From Halomonas alkalisoli (GTDB lineage Bacteria > Pseudomonadota > Gammaproteobacteria > Pseudomonadales > Halomonadaceae): a stretch of 64,000 nucleotides of DNA. Positions 1-7,254 of this stretch are shown here, in pieces. The stretch's first letter is position 1. Every line of letters begins with the position of its first letter. The notes below the pieces were generated by a model that was not told where the DNA came from, searched no databases, and saw nothing but the letters and a program-made list of their open reading frames with translations. The position numbers and the translations under genes are program-made. The stretch is taken from NCBI RefSeq assembly GCF_021412585.1, contig NZ_JAKCMI010000019.1, forward strand, positions 79,840-143,839, written 5' to 3'.

Positions 1-94
1 GCGCGTGATCACCAGCGATTCGCTATGATGGGCCCAGGGTAGGAGAAAACTGGTACCGGCATGATCACGGGCTCATTCGTTCGTACAGGCACGG

Positions 95-119
95 AAGCCG
101 GGCAAAGGCCCGGCTTTTT
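95..119 (+). terminator. Rho-independent terminator of an upstream gene
   Basis: A 9-bp perfect stem (AAGCCGGGC with GCCCGGCTT) closes an AAAG loop and runs into five T residues. It ends transcription from a gene left of the window and separates it from the pilin operon. Positions 1-94 show no convincing coding sequence. Confidence 0.85.
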
Positions 120-146
120 GATGCCGCACTAGCGGCAGACGACACC

Positions 147-605
147 ATGATACATACTGAAACCAAACGTAACGCAACCATGGAGAAGCGCCGCTTGATG
201 AGGCTAGCCATTCAAGGCCGCTCCCGGGCCGCCAACGGCATCCTCCGGCACACCGCCGGCTTCACGCTCATCGAACTGATGATAGCGGTAGCCGTGATCG
301 GCATCCTGGCGGCGATTGCGATACCCAACTACCAGCGCTACGTGGAGAACAGCCGCCGTGCAGACGCCCATGCAGGGCTGATGCAGGCCGCCCAGCAGCT
401 CGAGCGCTGCTATACGGTCGATAATACCTATTCCGGTTGTGCGATCACCACGACCTCGCCGGATGGCATCTATACCATTTCGCTTTCTGCAACGGCTACC
501 GGCTACACGCTGACGGCGACCACCTCCCAGGCAGATCGCTGCTCCGGCGACTTGACGCTGACACATCGTGGCGAGCGCGGCCCTGCTGGCGGCAACTGCT
601 GGTGA
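147..605 (+). CDS. pilE: Type IV pilus minor pilin PilE-like
   Basis: Secreted prepilin of the type IV pilus system. The prepilin peptidase site is HTAG/FTLIELM with the conserved Glu at mature position 5, followed by a hydrophobic helix (AVAVIGILAAIAIPNYQRYV). A C-terminal cysteine pair (CSGDL...GGNCW) forms the usual pilin disulfide loop. The leader before the cleavage site is unusually long (38 residues from the ATG at 147). ATGs at 180 or 198 are possible, and 198 has a GGAGAAG upstream. It is the first gene of a tight run of minor pilin genes; fimT follows 2 bp after its stop. The family call is firm. The exact role (PilE rather than another minor pilin) is inferred from context. Confidence 0.85.
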   Translation: MIHTETKRNATMEKRRLMRLAIQGRSRAANGILRHTAGFTLIELMIAVAVIGILAAIAIPNYQRYVENSRRADAHAGLMQAAQQLERCYTVDNTYSGCAITTTSPDGIYTISLSATATGYTLTATTSQADRCSGDLTLTHRGERGPAGGNCW

Positions 606-607
606 AT

Positions 608-1042
608 ATGATGAAAGCCCGCGGGTTCACCTTGATCGAGCTGTTGGTGACCATCGCGGTGGCGGCCATCATGGCCACCATTGCCGTACCGGGCTTTCAG
701 AGCATGATGGCGAGCAACCGATTGGCGGGCGACTACAACGAAGTGCTATCGGGGCTCAACTACGCCAGGAGCGAAGCGATCAAGCGCCGAGAGGCGGTGA
801 CGTTTACCGTGGACCAGGCGAGCCCCTGGCGTTACCGGGTAAGGGACGCAGACAACGAACTGTTGGTCGAGCGAAACGGTCGTGACAACCGAACCGATGT
901 CACGACGACGGCCATCACGTTCAATGCCCTCGGTCGCAGAACGAACTGTACTGCCGGCTGCACCATAACGATTGCGCACAGCAATGGCAACGATAGTGAG
1001 ATGCAGGTAAGTACCACCGGGCGTGTCGGAAGGTCGCCATGA
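608..1042 (+). CDS. fimT: Minor pilin FimT/GspH family
   Basis: Minor pseudopilin that primes type IV pilus assembly; FimT relatives also bind DNA during uptake. A very short leader (MMKARG) precedes FTLIELLVTIAVAAIMATIA, the cleavage site and transmembrane helix, and a globular domain ending in GRSP follows. At 144 residues it matches the GspH/FimT size. The ATG at 608 is preferred because it gives the canonical short leader just after the pilE stop; 611 is equally possible. Its stop overlaps the pilV start (ATGA at 1039-1042), which suggests translational coupling. Confidence 0.85.
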   Translation: MMKARGFTLIELLVTIAVAAIMATIAVPGFQSMMASNRLAGDYNEVLSGLNYARSEAIKRREAVTFTVDQASPWRYRVRDADNELLVERNGRDNRTDVTTTAITFNALGRRTNCTAGCTITIAHSNGNDSEMQVSTTGRVGRSP

Positions 1043-1461
1043 GGGGGTCGATGAAGGGCTACCGTTCACAGACAGGCTTTACGCTGATAGAGGCCTTGAT
1101 CGCCCTGGTGGTGCTCTCCATCGGGCTGCTGGGCGTCGCGGCCATGCAGCTCAAGGCGCTGCAGAGCGCCCATATGGGCTACCAGCGTTCAGTGGTGAGC
1201 CTGGCGGCCATCGACGCCCAGGAAAGGGCCTGGGCTGCGCTATCGGAACTGGGCAGTTGTCCCGATGCTTCGGCGCTGACGGATATTGAAGGCGCTTGGT
1301 TAGGCGAATGGTTCGGGGGTGTCTTGATCGACGTGAACAGCGGTATTGTACGCACCGGTGAGTGCCGATATACCGTCACCGTGGAATGGCGGGAGGAGCG
1401 CTTCATGGATGAAGAGAGCCTGGATCCCTTCGTCTATCTCTTCAGGTTGCCTGAGCTATGA
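1039..1461 (+). CDS. pilV: Type IV pilus modification protein PilV
   Basis: Minor pilin of the PilV family (140 residues). The cleavage site QTG/FTLIEALIALVVLS keeps Glu5, and the helix ends in LLGVAAMQLKAL, a typical PilV pattern. Two cysteines (in LGSCPD and GECRY) could form a disulfide. PilV, PilW and PilX act together in a priming complex at the pilus tip. It overlaps fimT upstream and pilW downstream by 4 bp each (ATGA), so the four genes should be co-translated. Confidence 0.88.
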   Translation: MRGSMKGYRSQTGFTLIEALIALVVLSIGLLGVAAMQLKALQSAHMGYQRSVVSLAAIDAQERAWAALSELGSCPDASALTDIEGAWLGEWFGGVLIDVNSGIVRTGECRYTVTVEWREERFMDEESLDPFVYLFRLPEL

Positions 1462-2072
1462 ACCATCGACACTGGCACAGCGTTTTTCCAAGTCTCGGCG
1501 GCGGCCGGCACTCCCGGCGTCAGCGGGGTTTTAGCCTTGTTGAGCTGATGGTTGCCCTGGTGATTGGTCTGATCATCATTCTTGGCGCTGGTCAGCTGTT
1601 CCTGATGGGCTTCCAGACGTTTCGTCAGACCGAGCTGATGGGCAACAAGCAGGCGGCGCTCACCTTTGCAACCGAGACGTTAATTCGGGATATCCGAAGA
1701 GCGGATAATGATCAGATAGTTTGGGATTCATCTAATAATATTCTAGAGGTTGGTTTTGTTGCGGCCAATGATTCGGACGGATGTAGCCAAGATGAAGATG
1801 TGGTCCGTCAATACTATCTATCCTCTGATAGCAATGCCCGAGAAGGGTTTTCTTTAGTGCTGGAGCAAGACTGCTCTGACTCTACGAATCCACCTGCAGA
1901 GCCGCTAGTCACAGGTTTTGCTAGCGGTGGTTTTGAAGTCGATACGACGGACTCTAGCTTTGGTGTTTATGTGATAAGTTTCTGCTTGATGGATGAGCCG
2001 GGTGAAACGGCTTGTGTCCAAGATAGGGTTATCAATTTCCAGGCAGTCAATCGGGCGGTTGCAGTGCAATAG
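1458..2072 (+). CDS. pilW: Minor pilin PilW
   Basis: PilW-type minor pilin (204 residues). A basic leader ends at RQRG/FSLVELMVALVIGLIIILG, with Glu5 present. The following QLFLMGFQTFRQTELMGNKQAALTFATETLIRDIRRADN pattern (quoted here in parts: QLFLMGFQTFRQTEL, then TETLIRDIRRAD) is characteristic of PilW. From about 1690 the base composition becomes clearly more AT-rich than neighbouring genes, with many A/T-ending codons, so the surface domain evolves differently or was replaced by transfer. A 34-bp gap separates it from pilX. Confidence 0.85.
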   Translation: MNHRHWHSVFPSLGGGRHSRRQRGFSLVELMVALVIGLIIILGAGQLFLMGFQTFRQTELMGNKQAALTFATETLIRDIRRADNDQIVWDSSNNILEVGFVAANDSDGCSQDEDVVRQYYLSSDSNAREGFSLVLEQDCSDSTNPPAEPLVTGFASGGFEVDTTDSSFGVYVISFCLMDEPGETACVQDRVINFQAVNRAVAVQ

Positions 2073-2106
2073 GTGTCGAATACGCTGTCAAAATGGGGGA
2101 TGAAAT

Positions 2107-3522
2107 ATGAAAAGACAAAGAGGAGCTGCGCTGGTCGTCGTCCTGTCCCTCTTGACGATGTCACTGATGCTTGGCCTATCCGGCATGCAGTCCTCACTGG
2201 TCGATGAGCGCCTGTCGGGCAACTACCGAAGCAGTGCCTTGGCCATGATGGCGGCGGAATTCGGGGCCTCGGAGGCCTGGGCAGGTACCCTGGCTGTTGA
2301 TGTGGGTAATACATCTGAAAGTACCTTTGAAAGTGCTCTCGACAGTGAGGTGAGTCTTGGAGATCACCACCCTGTGGCGGGGAGTGAGGGTGCTCACCCC
2401 AACGTCTTTTTTCGTATTCAGATGATGGATGGCGTGGGACTAGATATACCGTTACGGGCCACGGGGGAGGTTTTTTCAGACAGCGCTAGAACTGATCTTG
2501 TAGCATCTCGTGAGATCGAGATTCTGGCTCGTCTTAATGGATTGGGTGCAGGGAACCTCTCGCCGCTCAATATCGCGGCGACTCTGGATAATTATGAGGG
2601 GATGTCGTCTCAGGCCGGCGTGGAAGGTGAAGAAGAAGTTGATGGCACGCGCAACCCGGCTATATCGGCAGCCAGCAAGGAGGAGGCGAAAAAGATCGTC
2701 GACGATATCGTCGGCAATAACGGTGAAAGCAAGTATGTTTTTATTGAGGATGATGACGGTTCGGGCGACGGCACCTTTTATGCAGCTGCGGCAGTGGATC
2801 AAAATGGTGACTATACGGGGAATTATTCCACTTGCAATAGTGGTCAGAACAGGCTTTGCAATTATAAAGGTGGGATAGCAACCAAGCCGAAGGATCATAT
2901 TCTTTCTGATGCCAACTTGTTTCATGATTTCATTTCTGCCATTTTTTCCGATGCATACAGCAGTACCAGTTCGGATTCTTTGAGTGGCAGCATGTCAGGC
3001 TTCAATATCATATCCGAGGGAAATCACCTAGACTCGGATGGCGAGTATCAACCCACCAGGTATGTTGAAGATGAAGTGATGCCGGATGGAACCACATGCT
3101 TGAGTGAGGTTTGTCAGCCAAGCCGACATAAATATACGGGGAGCGGTAGCTCAGCAGGCGACGGCGTACTGATCATTGATGGTGATGTCGAGTTTAATGG
3201 TAATCCTGAGTTTCAGGGGCTGATCATCGTCTTGGGCGATTATACGGTCAAGGGTGGCGGTGGCGGTGACCTGGAGGGTTCGATAATCGCCGCGCCCTAC
3301 AGCTGTCGGGGCGGTAATTGCTTCTTCGATGAGATGAACGTTGATCTGAGGGGTGGGGGCGGGAACGATTACCTTCATGTCCTGGAGTATCTGGACGCAG
3401 CATGGGAGCTTCTGGGGACTATTTCTCCCGATGCGGCCAGGCTATGGTTGGAAGGCAACAACCCCGAAGGTAACTTCAGCTATATGGCCCGTGGCTGGCG
3501 AGAAATAACCATTTCCCAGTAG
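2107..3522 (+). CDS. pilX: PilX-like minor pilin with a large C-terminal passenger domain
   Basis: The N-terminus MKRQRGAALVVVLSLLTMSL is the PilX_N signature, a hydrophobic helix lacking Glu5 as in GspK/PilX. The ERLSGNYRSSALAMMAAE segment is also typical. The protein has 471 residues, much longer than classic PilX (~200). Residues ~150-330 are Asp/Gly/Ser-rich. Residues ~350-430 have the repetitive pattern DGVLIIDGDVEFNGNPEF...GLIIVLGDYTVKGGGGG, suggestive of a beta-helix-like surface domain. Base composition is AT-shifted like the end of pilW. It is last in the operon; pilY1, which usually follows, is absent. Confidence 0.75.
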   Translation: MKRQRGAALVVVLSLLTMSLMLGLSGMQSSLVDERLSGNYRSSALAMMAAEFGASEAWAGTLAVDVGNTSESTFESALDSEVSLGDHHPVAGSEGAHPNVFFRIQMMDGVGLDIPLRATGEVFSDSARTDLVASREIEILARLNGLGAGNLSPLNIAATLDNYEGMSSQAGVEGEEEVDGTRNPAISAASKEEAKKIVDDIVGNNGESKYVFIEDDDGSGDGTFYAAAAVDQNGDYTGNYSTCNSGQNRLCNYKGGIATKPKDHILSDANLFHDFISAIFSDAYSSTSSDSLSGSMSGFNIISEGNHLDSDGEYQPTRYVEDEVMPDGTTCLSEVCQPSRHKYTGSGSSAGDGVLIIDGDVEFNGNPEFQGLIIVLGDYTVKGGGGGDLEGSIIAAPYSCRGGNCFFDEMNVDLRGGGGNDYLHVLEYLDAAWELLGTISPDAARLWLEGNNPEGNFSYMARGWREITISQ

Positions 3523-3541
3523 GGGCCGATCCCCCTTTGCA

Positions 3542-3570
3542 TGCAGCCTCTTCCTTCGGAAGAGGCTGCA
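3542..3570. terminator. Intergenic hairpin between pilX and a convergent gene
   Basis: A perfect 12-bp stem (TGCAGCCTCTTC with its complement) with a CTTCG loop lies between two converging genes. No T-run follows on either strand, so it is a likely but atypical bidirectional terminator. Confidence 0.5.
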
Positions 3571-3626
3571 CCTCGCGATTTCAGTAGTCTCCGAAGAGGG
3601 TGACATCTTCTTGATCACCGTCGAAT

Positions 3627-5273
3627 TCAACGATAAGACTCGGCGACCCGCCTTTGCAGTCGCTCCAGCTCCTCCTCGGTCCAGTCTTCCGGTTCGATCA
3701 GTTTTGCCCAGGCGTCCAGGTAGTGCCTGGCGGCGAAGGAGTGGCCGTAGCCGGGCGGGGCGTTGCCGATGGTCAGGTCGGCCAGCAGCTGTAGCATGGT
3801 CACCACCGGGTACCAGCGCAGTTCCGGCGAGACGTCCGGTGCGCGGGGCTCGCGCATCCATTCCGGTTCCCGGAAGAACGACCAGGGTTCGAAGAAGGTG
3901 ATCGGGTCGCTGCCATACTGCAGGTAGGCGATACGGAAGTCCCCCCACTCGCCATAAGGCATCTCCAGCCCCTGATACTGGTTCATGAAACGCACCACCG
4001 AGCCGTTGCGGAAGGTCGGCAGCCAGGCCGGCGATCCGAGCTCGCGGCTGCGGGTCACCGCTTGCCAGGTTTCACTGCGATAAGGCGGGCCGCTCCACAG
4101 GGCGCCGTGGAAGGGGTCGTCGATGATGTCGTAGAAGTCGAAGGAGAGATCGGAGTTGAGCGACCCCAGGCTGAGGCCGTGCAGGTAGAGCCTCGGCCGC
4201 GACTCGGTGGGAAGGGTGGTCCAGTAGTCGTAGACCGTCTCGAACAGCGCGCGAGCGTTCTCTGCCCCGTAATCCCCCTCGGCAATGATGGAGAGGTGGC
4301 TCGGCAGGTAGGAGTATTGCGCGGTTGCCGTGGCCACATCGCCGCGCTGCAGGTACTCCAGGGTGTTCTGGGCGCCGGGGTCGACCCAGCCGCGGCCGGT
4401 GGGGGTGGCCAGCACCAGCACCGAGCGCTCGAAGGCGCGGACGCGCTTCAGCTCCTCCAGGGCGAGCCGGGCCCGCTGCTTCGGTGTCTCCGCGGCACTC
4501 AGGCCAACGTAGACCCGTATCGGCGCCTGCGCGGGCTCGCCGAGGAAGTCCGTCAGCGCCTCCGCGGAAGGGGTTCGGGAAATGTAGCGCCGGCCGCGGC
4601 TGCCCAGCTCTTCCCAGCCGATCAGCGAGCTGGCGCTGCCGGTCTGCATCGGGTCGGCGGGTGGCGCCAGGTCGTCCTGGATCAGCTCATCCAACTGCTG
4701 GAAGGAGTTGTCGGCGACGCGCAGGGCCAGGGTGAAGATGACGCCGTCGATGACCGACCAGAACAGCATGGTGGCGACCAGGATGCCGATGACATTCGAT
4801 ACCCGGTGGGGGATGTAGTGCTGCAGCCGCCGTGACAGGAAGCGGAAGGTGCGCCGGAACAGCCTGGCGAGCAGCAGCAGGGCGCCGAAGACCAGCAAGG
4901 TGATCGTGCCGATGTAGAACGGCCGTATGCCGCTGACCTCTTCCATGCCCATGAGCTCGCGAATGCTGTTCTGCCATTCGGAGGCCTGCCACAGGAAGGC
5001 GGCGGCGATCACGGCGCACACCACTGCCGCGGTGAGCTTGATGGAGAGTGCCAGCCGGAGACTGGGCCTGGGAAGGTGCAGGTAGTACCAGAGCCAGTGG
5101 CCGGCATAGCCCAGCGCGTAGCCGGCGGCAAGCGAGAGCCCCGAAACGATGCCCTGTGAGTACATGGGCCTCGGCAACAGGCTCGGCGTAAGGGAGAAGG
5201 CAAAGAACAGCGTCCCCACCAGCAGGCCTGTCGCCGAGAATTGTCGAAGCAGTCGTACGGCCGTGTGATGCAT
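3627..5273 (-). CDS. Membrane-anchored alpha/beta hydrolase (Abhydrolase_9 type)
   Basis: A 548-residue inner-membrane protein of unknown substrate. The first ~190 residues contain about five hydrophobic segments starting at FSATGLLVGTLFFAFSLTPS. The C-terminal half holds the hydrolase domain with the nucleophile elbow HGLSLGSL (Ser near residue 365) and conserved segments such as GRGWVDPGAQNTLEYL and ALWSGPPYRS. The SLTPSLLPRP and RGWVDP motifs fit the family combining a membrane N-terminus with an alpha/beta-hydrolase C-terminus. It is transcribed alone toward the pilin operon. The fold assignment is fairly sure; the function is not known. Confidence 0.8.
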   Translation of the reverse strand: MHHTAVRLLRQFSATGLLVGTLFFAFSLTPSLLPRPMYSQGIVSGLSLAAGYALGYAGHWLWYYLHLPRPSLRLALSIKLTAAVVCAVIAAAFLWQASEWQNSIRELMGMEEVSGIRPFYIGTITLLVFGALLLLARLFRRTFRFLSRRLQHYIPHRVSNVIGILVATMLFWSVIDGVIFTLALRVADNSFQQLDELIQDDLAPPADPMQTGSASSLIGWEELGSRGRRYISRTPSAEALTDFLGEPAQAPIRVYVGLSAAETPKQRARLALEELKRVRAFERSVLVLATPTGRGWVDPGAQNTLEYLQRGDVATATAQYSYLPSHLSIIAEGDYGAENARALFETVYDYWTTLPTESRPRLYLHGLSLGSLNSDLSFDFYDIIDDPFHGALWSGPPYRSETWQAVTRSRELGSPAWLPTFRNGSVVRFMNQYQGLEMPYGEWGDFRIAYLQYGSDPITFFEPWSFFREPEWMREPRAPDVSPELRWYPVVTMLQLLADLTIGNAPPGYGHSFAARHYLDAWAKLIEPEDWTEEELERLQRRVAESYR

Positions 5274-5284
5274 GTCGTCCCTGT

Positions 5285-5316
5285 GCCCCTAGTCAAAAAC
5301 CTATGAGCCTAGGGGC
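5285..5316. other. Inverted repeat upstream of the hydrolase gene
   Basis: GCCCCTAG (5285-5292) and CTAGGGGC (5309-5316) form an 8-bp perfect inverted repeat with a 16-nt loop. It lies between the end of the 5342-5650 gene and the start of the hydrolase gene, so it may be a weak terminator or an operator. Confidence 0.4.
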
Positions 5317-5341
5317 CAGGGCAGGGAAGTGCAACGCAGGC

Positions 5342-5650
5342 TCAATGCGAACTCCATGCCTTGCCGCGGGTGAAGCGCACCGGCGGGCTGTACTTCTCGC
5401 CTGCGGGTGCCCGTTCCGGGGCGGGCCGCACCCGCCAGCCACGGGAGGTCGCCCACTCCTTCAGCTCCCGGTAGTTGAGCAGCGGATAGTCCCGCGAGTA
5501 GGGGTTGGGGGATGACGAGGGGAAGGCGAAGGCCACATGGGGGTAGTGGGCGAGGGCGTCTGCGCTGTCATGGGCGGCCAGCGCCCGGTCCAGTGCGGTT
5601 TGCCAGGCCCGGGAGTCGCGACGTGATTCTACGGGTCGTGTTGCATGCAT
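5342..5650 (-). CDS. Small conserved-looking hypothetical protein
   Basis: A 102-residue soluble protein of unknown function. The start is supported by a GAGGA Shine-Dalgarno 7 nt upstream of the ATG. The sequence has no membrane segment or signal peptide. It is rich in Pro/Ser/Tyr in the middle (FPSSSPNPYSRDYPLLNYRE) and carries a basic, Trp-containing segment (ELKEWATSRGWRVRP) that could be a small binding domain. It lies between the nrd terminator and the hydrolase gene. Codon use matches the neighbours, which favours a real gene. No family is recognised. Confidence 0.55.
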   Translation of the reverse strand: MHATRPVESRRDSRAWQTALDRALAAHDSADALAHYPHVAFAFPSSSPNPYSRDYPLLNYRELKEWATSRGWRVRPAPERAPAGEKYSPPVRFTRGKAWSSH

Positions 5651-5718
5651 CGGATTGTCCTCGGTTGCTGCGACTGCAGAGAGGCATTGCCCGATCGTAG
5701 GCGTTGCCAGGGTTCATG

Positions 5719-5750
5719 AAAAACGCCCCGCCCGTTGCCGGGAGAGGCGT
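5719..5750 (-). terminator. Rho-independent terminator of the nrdAB unit
   Basis: On the minus strand an 11-bp GC-rich stem with one mismatch and one wobble closes a GCAA loop and is followed by five T residues (complement of 5719-5723). It lies just after the 38-residue ORF and ends the nrdA-nrdB-small ORF transcript. Confidence 0.8.
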
Positions 5751-5757
5751 CGTCATA

Positions 5758-5874
5758 TCAGCTCGAAGGTGGCTTCTTGTAGTAGCCGGGAATGCGGACT
5801 CTCTCCCCGCCTGGAAGATCGCGTACATGCGTGGGCACGTAGACGCGTTTGATGACACTTCTCGATTCGGTCAT
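5758..5874 (-). CDS. 38-residue small protein downstream of nrdB
   Basis: This short ORF begins MTESRSVIKRVYVPTHVRD and ends IPGYYKKPPSS. A strong Shine-Dalgarno (GGGAGGAAG) sits a few bases before the ATG. It lies 55 bp after nrdB, and a terminator follows within 8 bp of its stop, so it looks like the last gene of the nrdAB transcript. The protein is basic, with a central VPTHVRDLPGGERVRIPG segment and no membrane helix. No function is known; whether it relates to ribonucleotide reduction is a guess from position only. Confidence 0.65.
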   Translation of the reverse strand: MTESRSVIKRVYVPTHVRDLPGGERVRIPGYYKKPPSS

Positions 5875-5929
5875 GGTGCTTCCTCCCAAGCTTGCAACTA
5901 TCGGGTATGCCCCCTGCTTGCCAGTCCGC

Positions 5930-7180
5930 TCAATCCCAGCTCAGCGCACCCCCCACCTGGTACTCGGTGACGCGGGTCTCGAAGAAGTTCTTCTCCTTGC
6001 GCAGGTCGATGATCTCGCTCATCCAGGGGAAGGGGTTCTGGGCGCCGGGGTACTGCTCCTTCAGGCCGATCTGGGCCAGGCGGCGGTTGCAGATGAAGCG
6101 CAGGTACTCCTCCATGATCGCCGCGTTCATGCCCAGCACGCCGCGGGGCATGGTGTCGCGGGCATAGGCGATCTCGAGCTCGGTGCCCTCGAGGATCATC
6201 TGGGTCACCTCGTCCTGGAACTCGGCGGTCCACAGGTGCGGGTTCTCGATCTTGATCTGGTTGATCATGTCGACGCCGAAGTTGAGGTGCATCGACTCGT
6301 CGCGCAGGATGTACTGGAACTGCTCGGCCACGCCGGTCATCTTGTTGCGCCGCCCCATGGAGAGGATCTGGCTGAAGCCGCAGTAGAAGAAGATGCCTTC
6401 GGTGACGCAGTAGAAGGCCACCAGGTTGCGCAGCAGTTCCTGGTCGGTCTCCGGGGTGCCGGTGTTGAAGTCGGCACGCGCCAGCGACTGGGTGTGCTTG
6501 AGGCTCCAGGCCGACTTGGCGGCCACGGAGGGGACTTCGCGGTACATGTTGAAGACTGCGCCCTCGTCCATGCCCAGGGACTCCACGCAGTACTGGTAGG
6601 CGTGGGTGTGGATGGCTTCCTCGAAGGCCTGGCGCAGCAGGTACTGGCGGCACTCGGGGTTGGTGATCAGGCGGTAGAGCGCCAGCACCAGGTTGTTGGC
6701 CACCAGCGAGTCGGCGGTGGAGAAGTAGCCCAGGCTGCGCTCGACGATGCGCCGTTCGTCCGCGGTGAGCCCTTCCTGGCTCTTCCACAGGGCGATATCG
6801 GCGTTCATGTTCACTTCCTGGGGCATCCAGTGGTTGGCGCTGCCGTCCAGGTACTTCTGCCAGGCCCACTCGTACTTGAACGGCACCAACTGGTTGAGGT
6901 CGGCGCGGGCGTTGATCATCTGCTTGTCGCTGACCTCGATGCGCGCCGCACCCATCTCCAGCTCCTCGAGGCCGGCGGCGACGTCGAGCTCCTCCAGCGA
7001 CTTGCGGGCGCGCTCGATGCGGTCGGCCTCGGCGATCACGTAGTTCCCGCTGGCTTCCTGGATCTCGCCGGCGTCAGCCGGGGCGCTCGGCTGCGCCTTG
7101 GCGGCGGGCGCCGGGGTTGCCGGTGCCGGCTTGTCGGCAACGGCGGTCTCGTCTTCGTTGAATTCGTCCCAGTTCAGCAT
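5930..7180 (-). CDS. nrdB: Class I ribonucleotide reductase beta subunit (R2)
   Basis: R2 houses the metal cofactor and radical used by NrdA to reduce ribonucleoside diphosphates. By family spacing the metal ligands are Asp157 (STADSLV), Glu188 and His191 (EEAIHTH), Glu261 (TEGIFFY), Glu295 and His298 (RDESMH). The radical Tyr is at 195 (HTHAY). The sequence resembles the Chlamydia-type R2 branch but keeps Tyr where the Chlamydia enzyme has Phe, so a Tyr-radical class Ia enzyme is expected. An Ala/Pro-rich tail (residues ~15-40) precedes the fold. It lies 74 bp downstream of nrdA, with which it is surely co-transcribed. Confidence 0.95.
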   Translation of the reverse strand: MLNWDEFNEDETAVADKPAPATPAPAAKAQPSAPADAGEIQEASGNYVIAEADRIERARKSLEELDVAAGLEELEMGAARIEVSDKQMINARADLNQLVPFKYEWAWQKYLDGSANHWMPQEVNMNADIALWKSQEGLTADERRIVERSLGYFSTADSLVANNLVLALYRLITNPECRQYLLRQAFEEAIHTHAYQYCVESLGMDEGAVFNMYREVPSVAAKSAWSLKHTQSLARADFNTGTPETDQELLRNLVAFYCVTEGIFFYCGFSQILSMGRRNKMTGVAEQFQYILRDESMHLNFGVDMINQIKIENPHLWTAEFQDEVTQMILEGTELEIAYARDTMPRGVLGMNAAIMEEYLRFICNRRLAQIGLKEQYPGAQNPFPWMSEIIDLRKEKNFFETRVTEYQVGGALSWD

Positions 7181-7254
7181 CTGTTTCTCTCCGGTATGTG
7201 GTCCGGCTGCCTGCAGGCGCGCGGTTTGCCGCGCGCCTGCAGGGGGTGTCCGTG

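Noticed and set aside
1..94. Partial gene or tRNA at the left edge
   Set aside because: No open frame or cloverleaf could be supported; only the terminator at 95-119 is clear.
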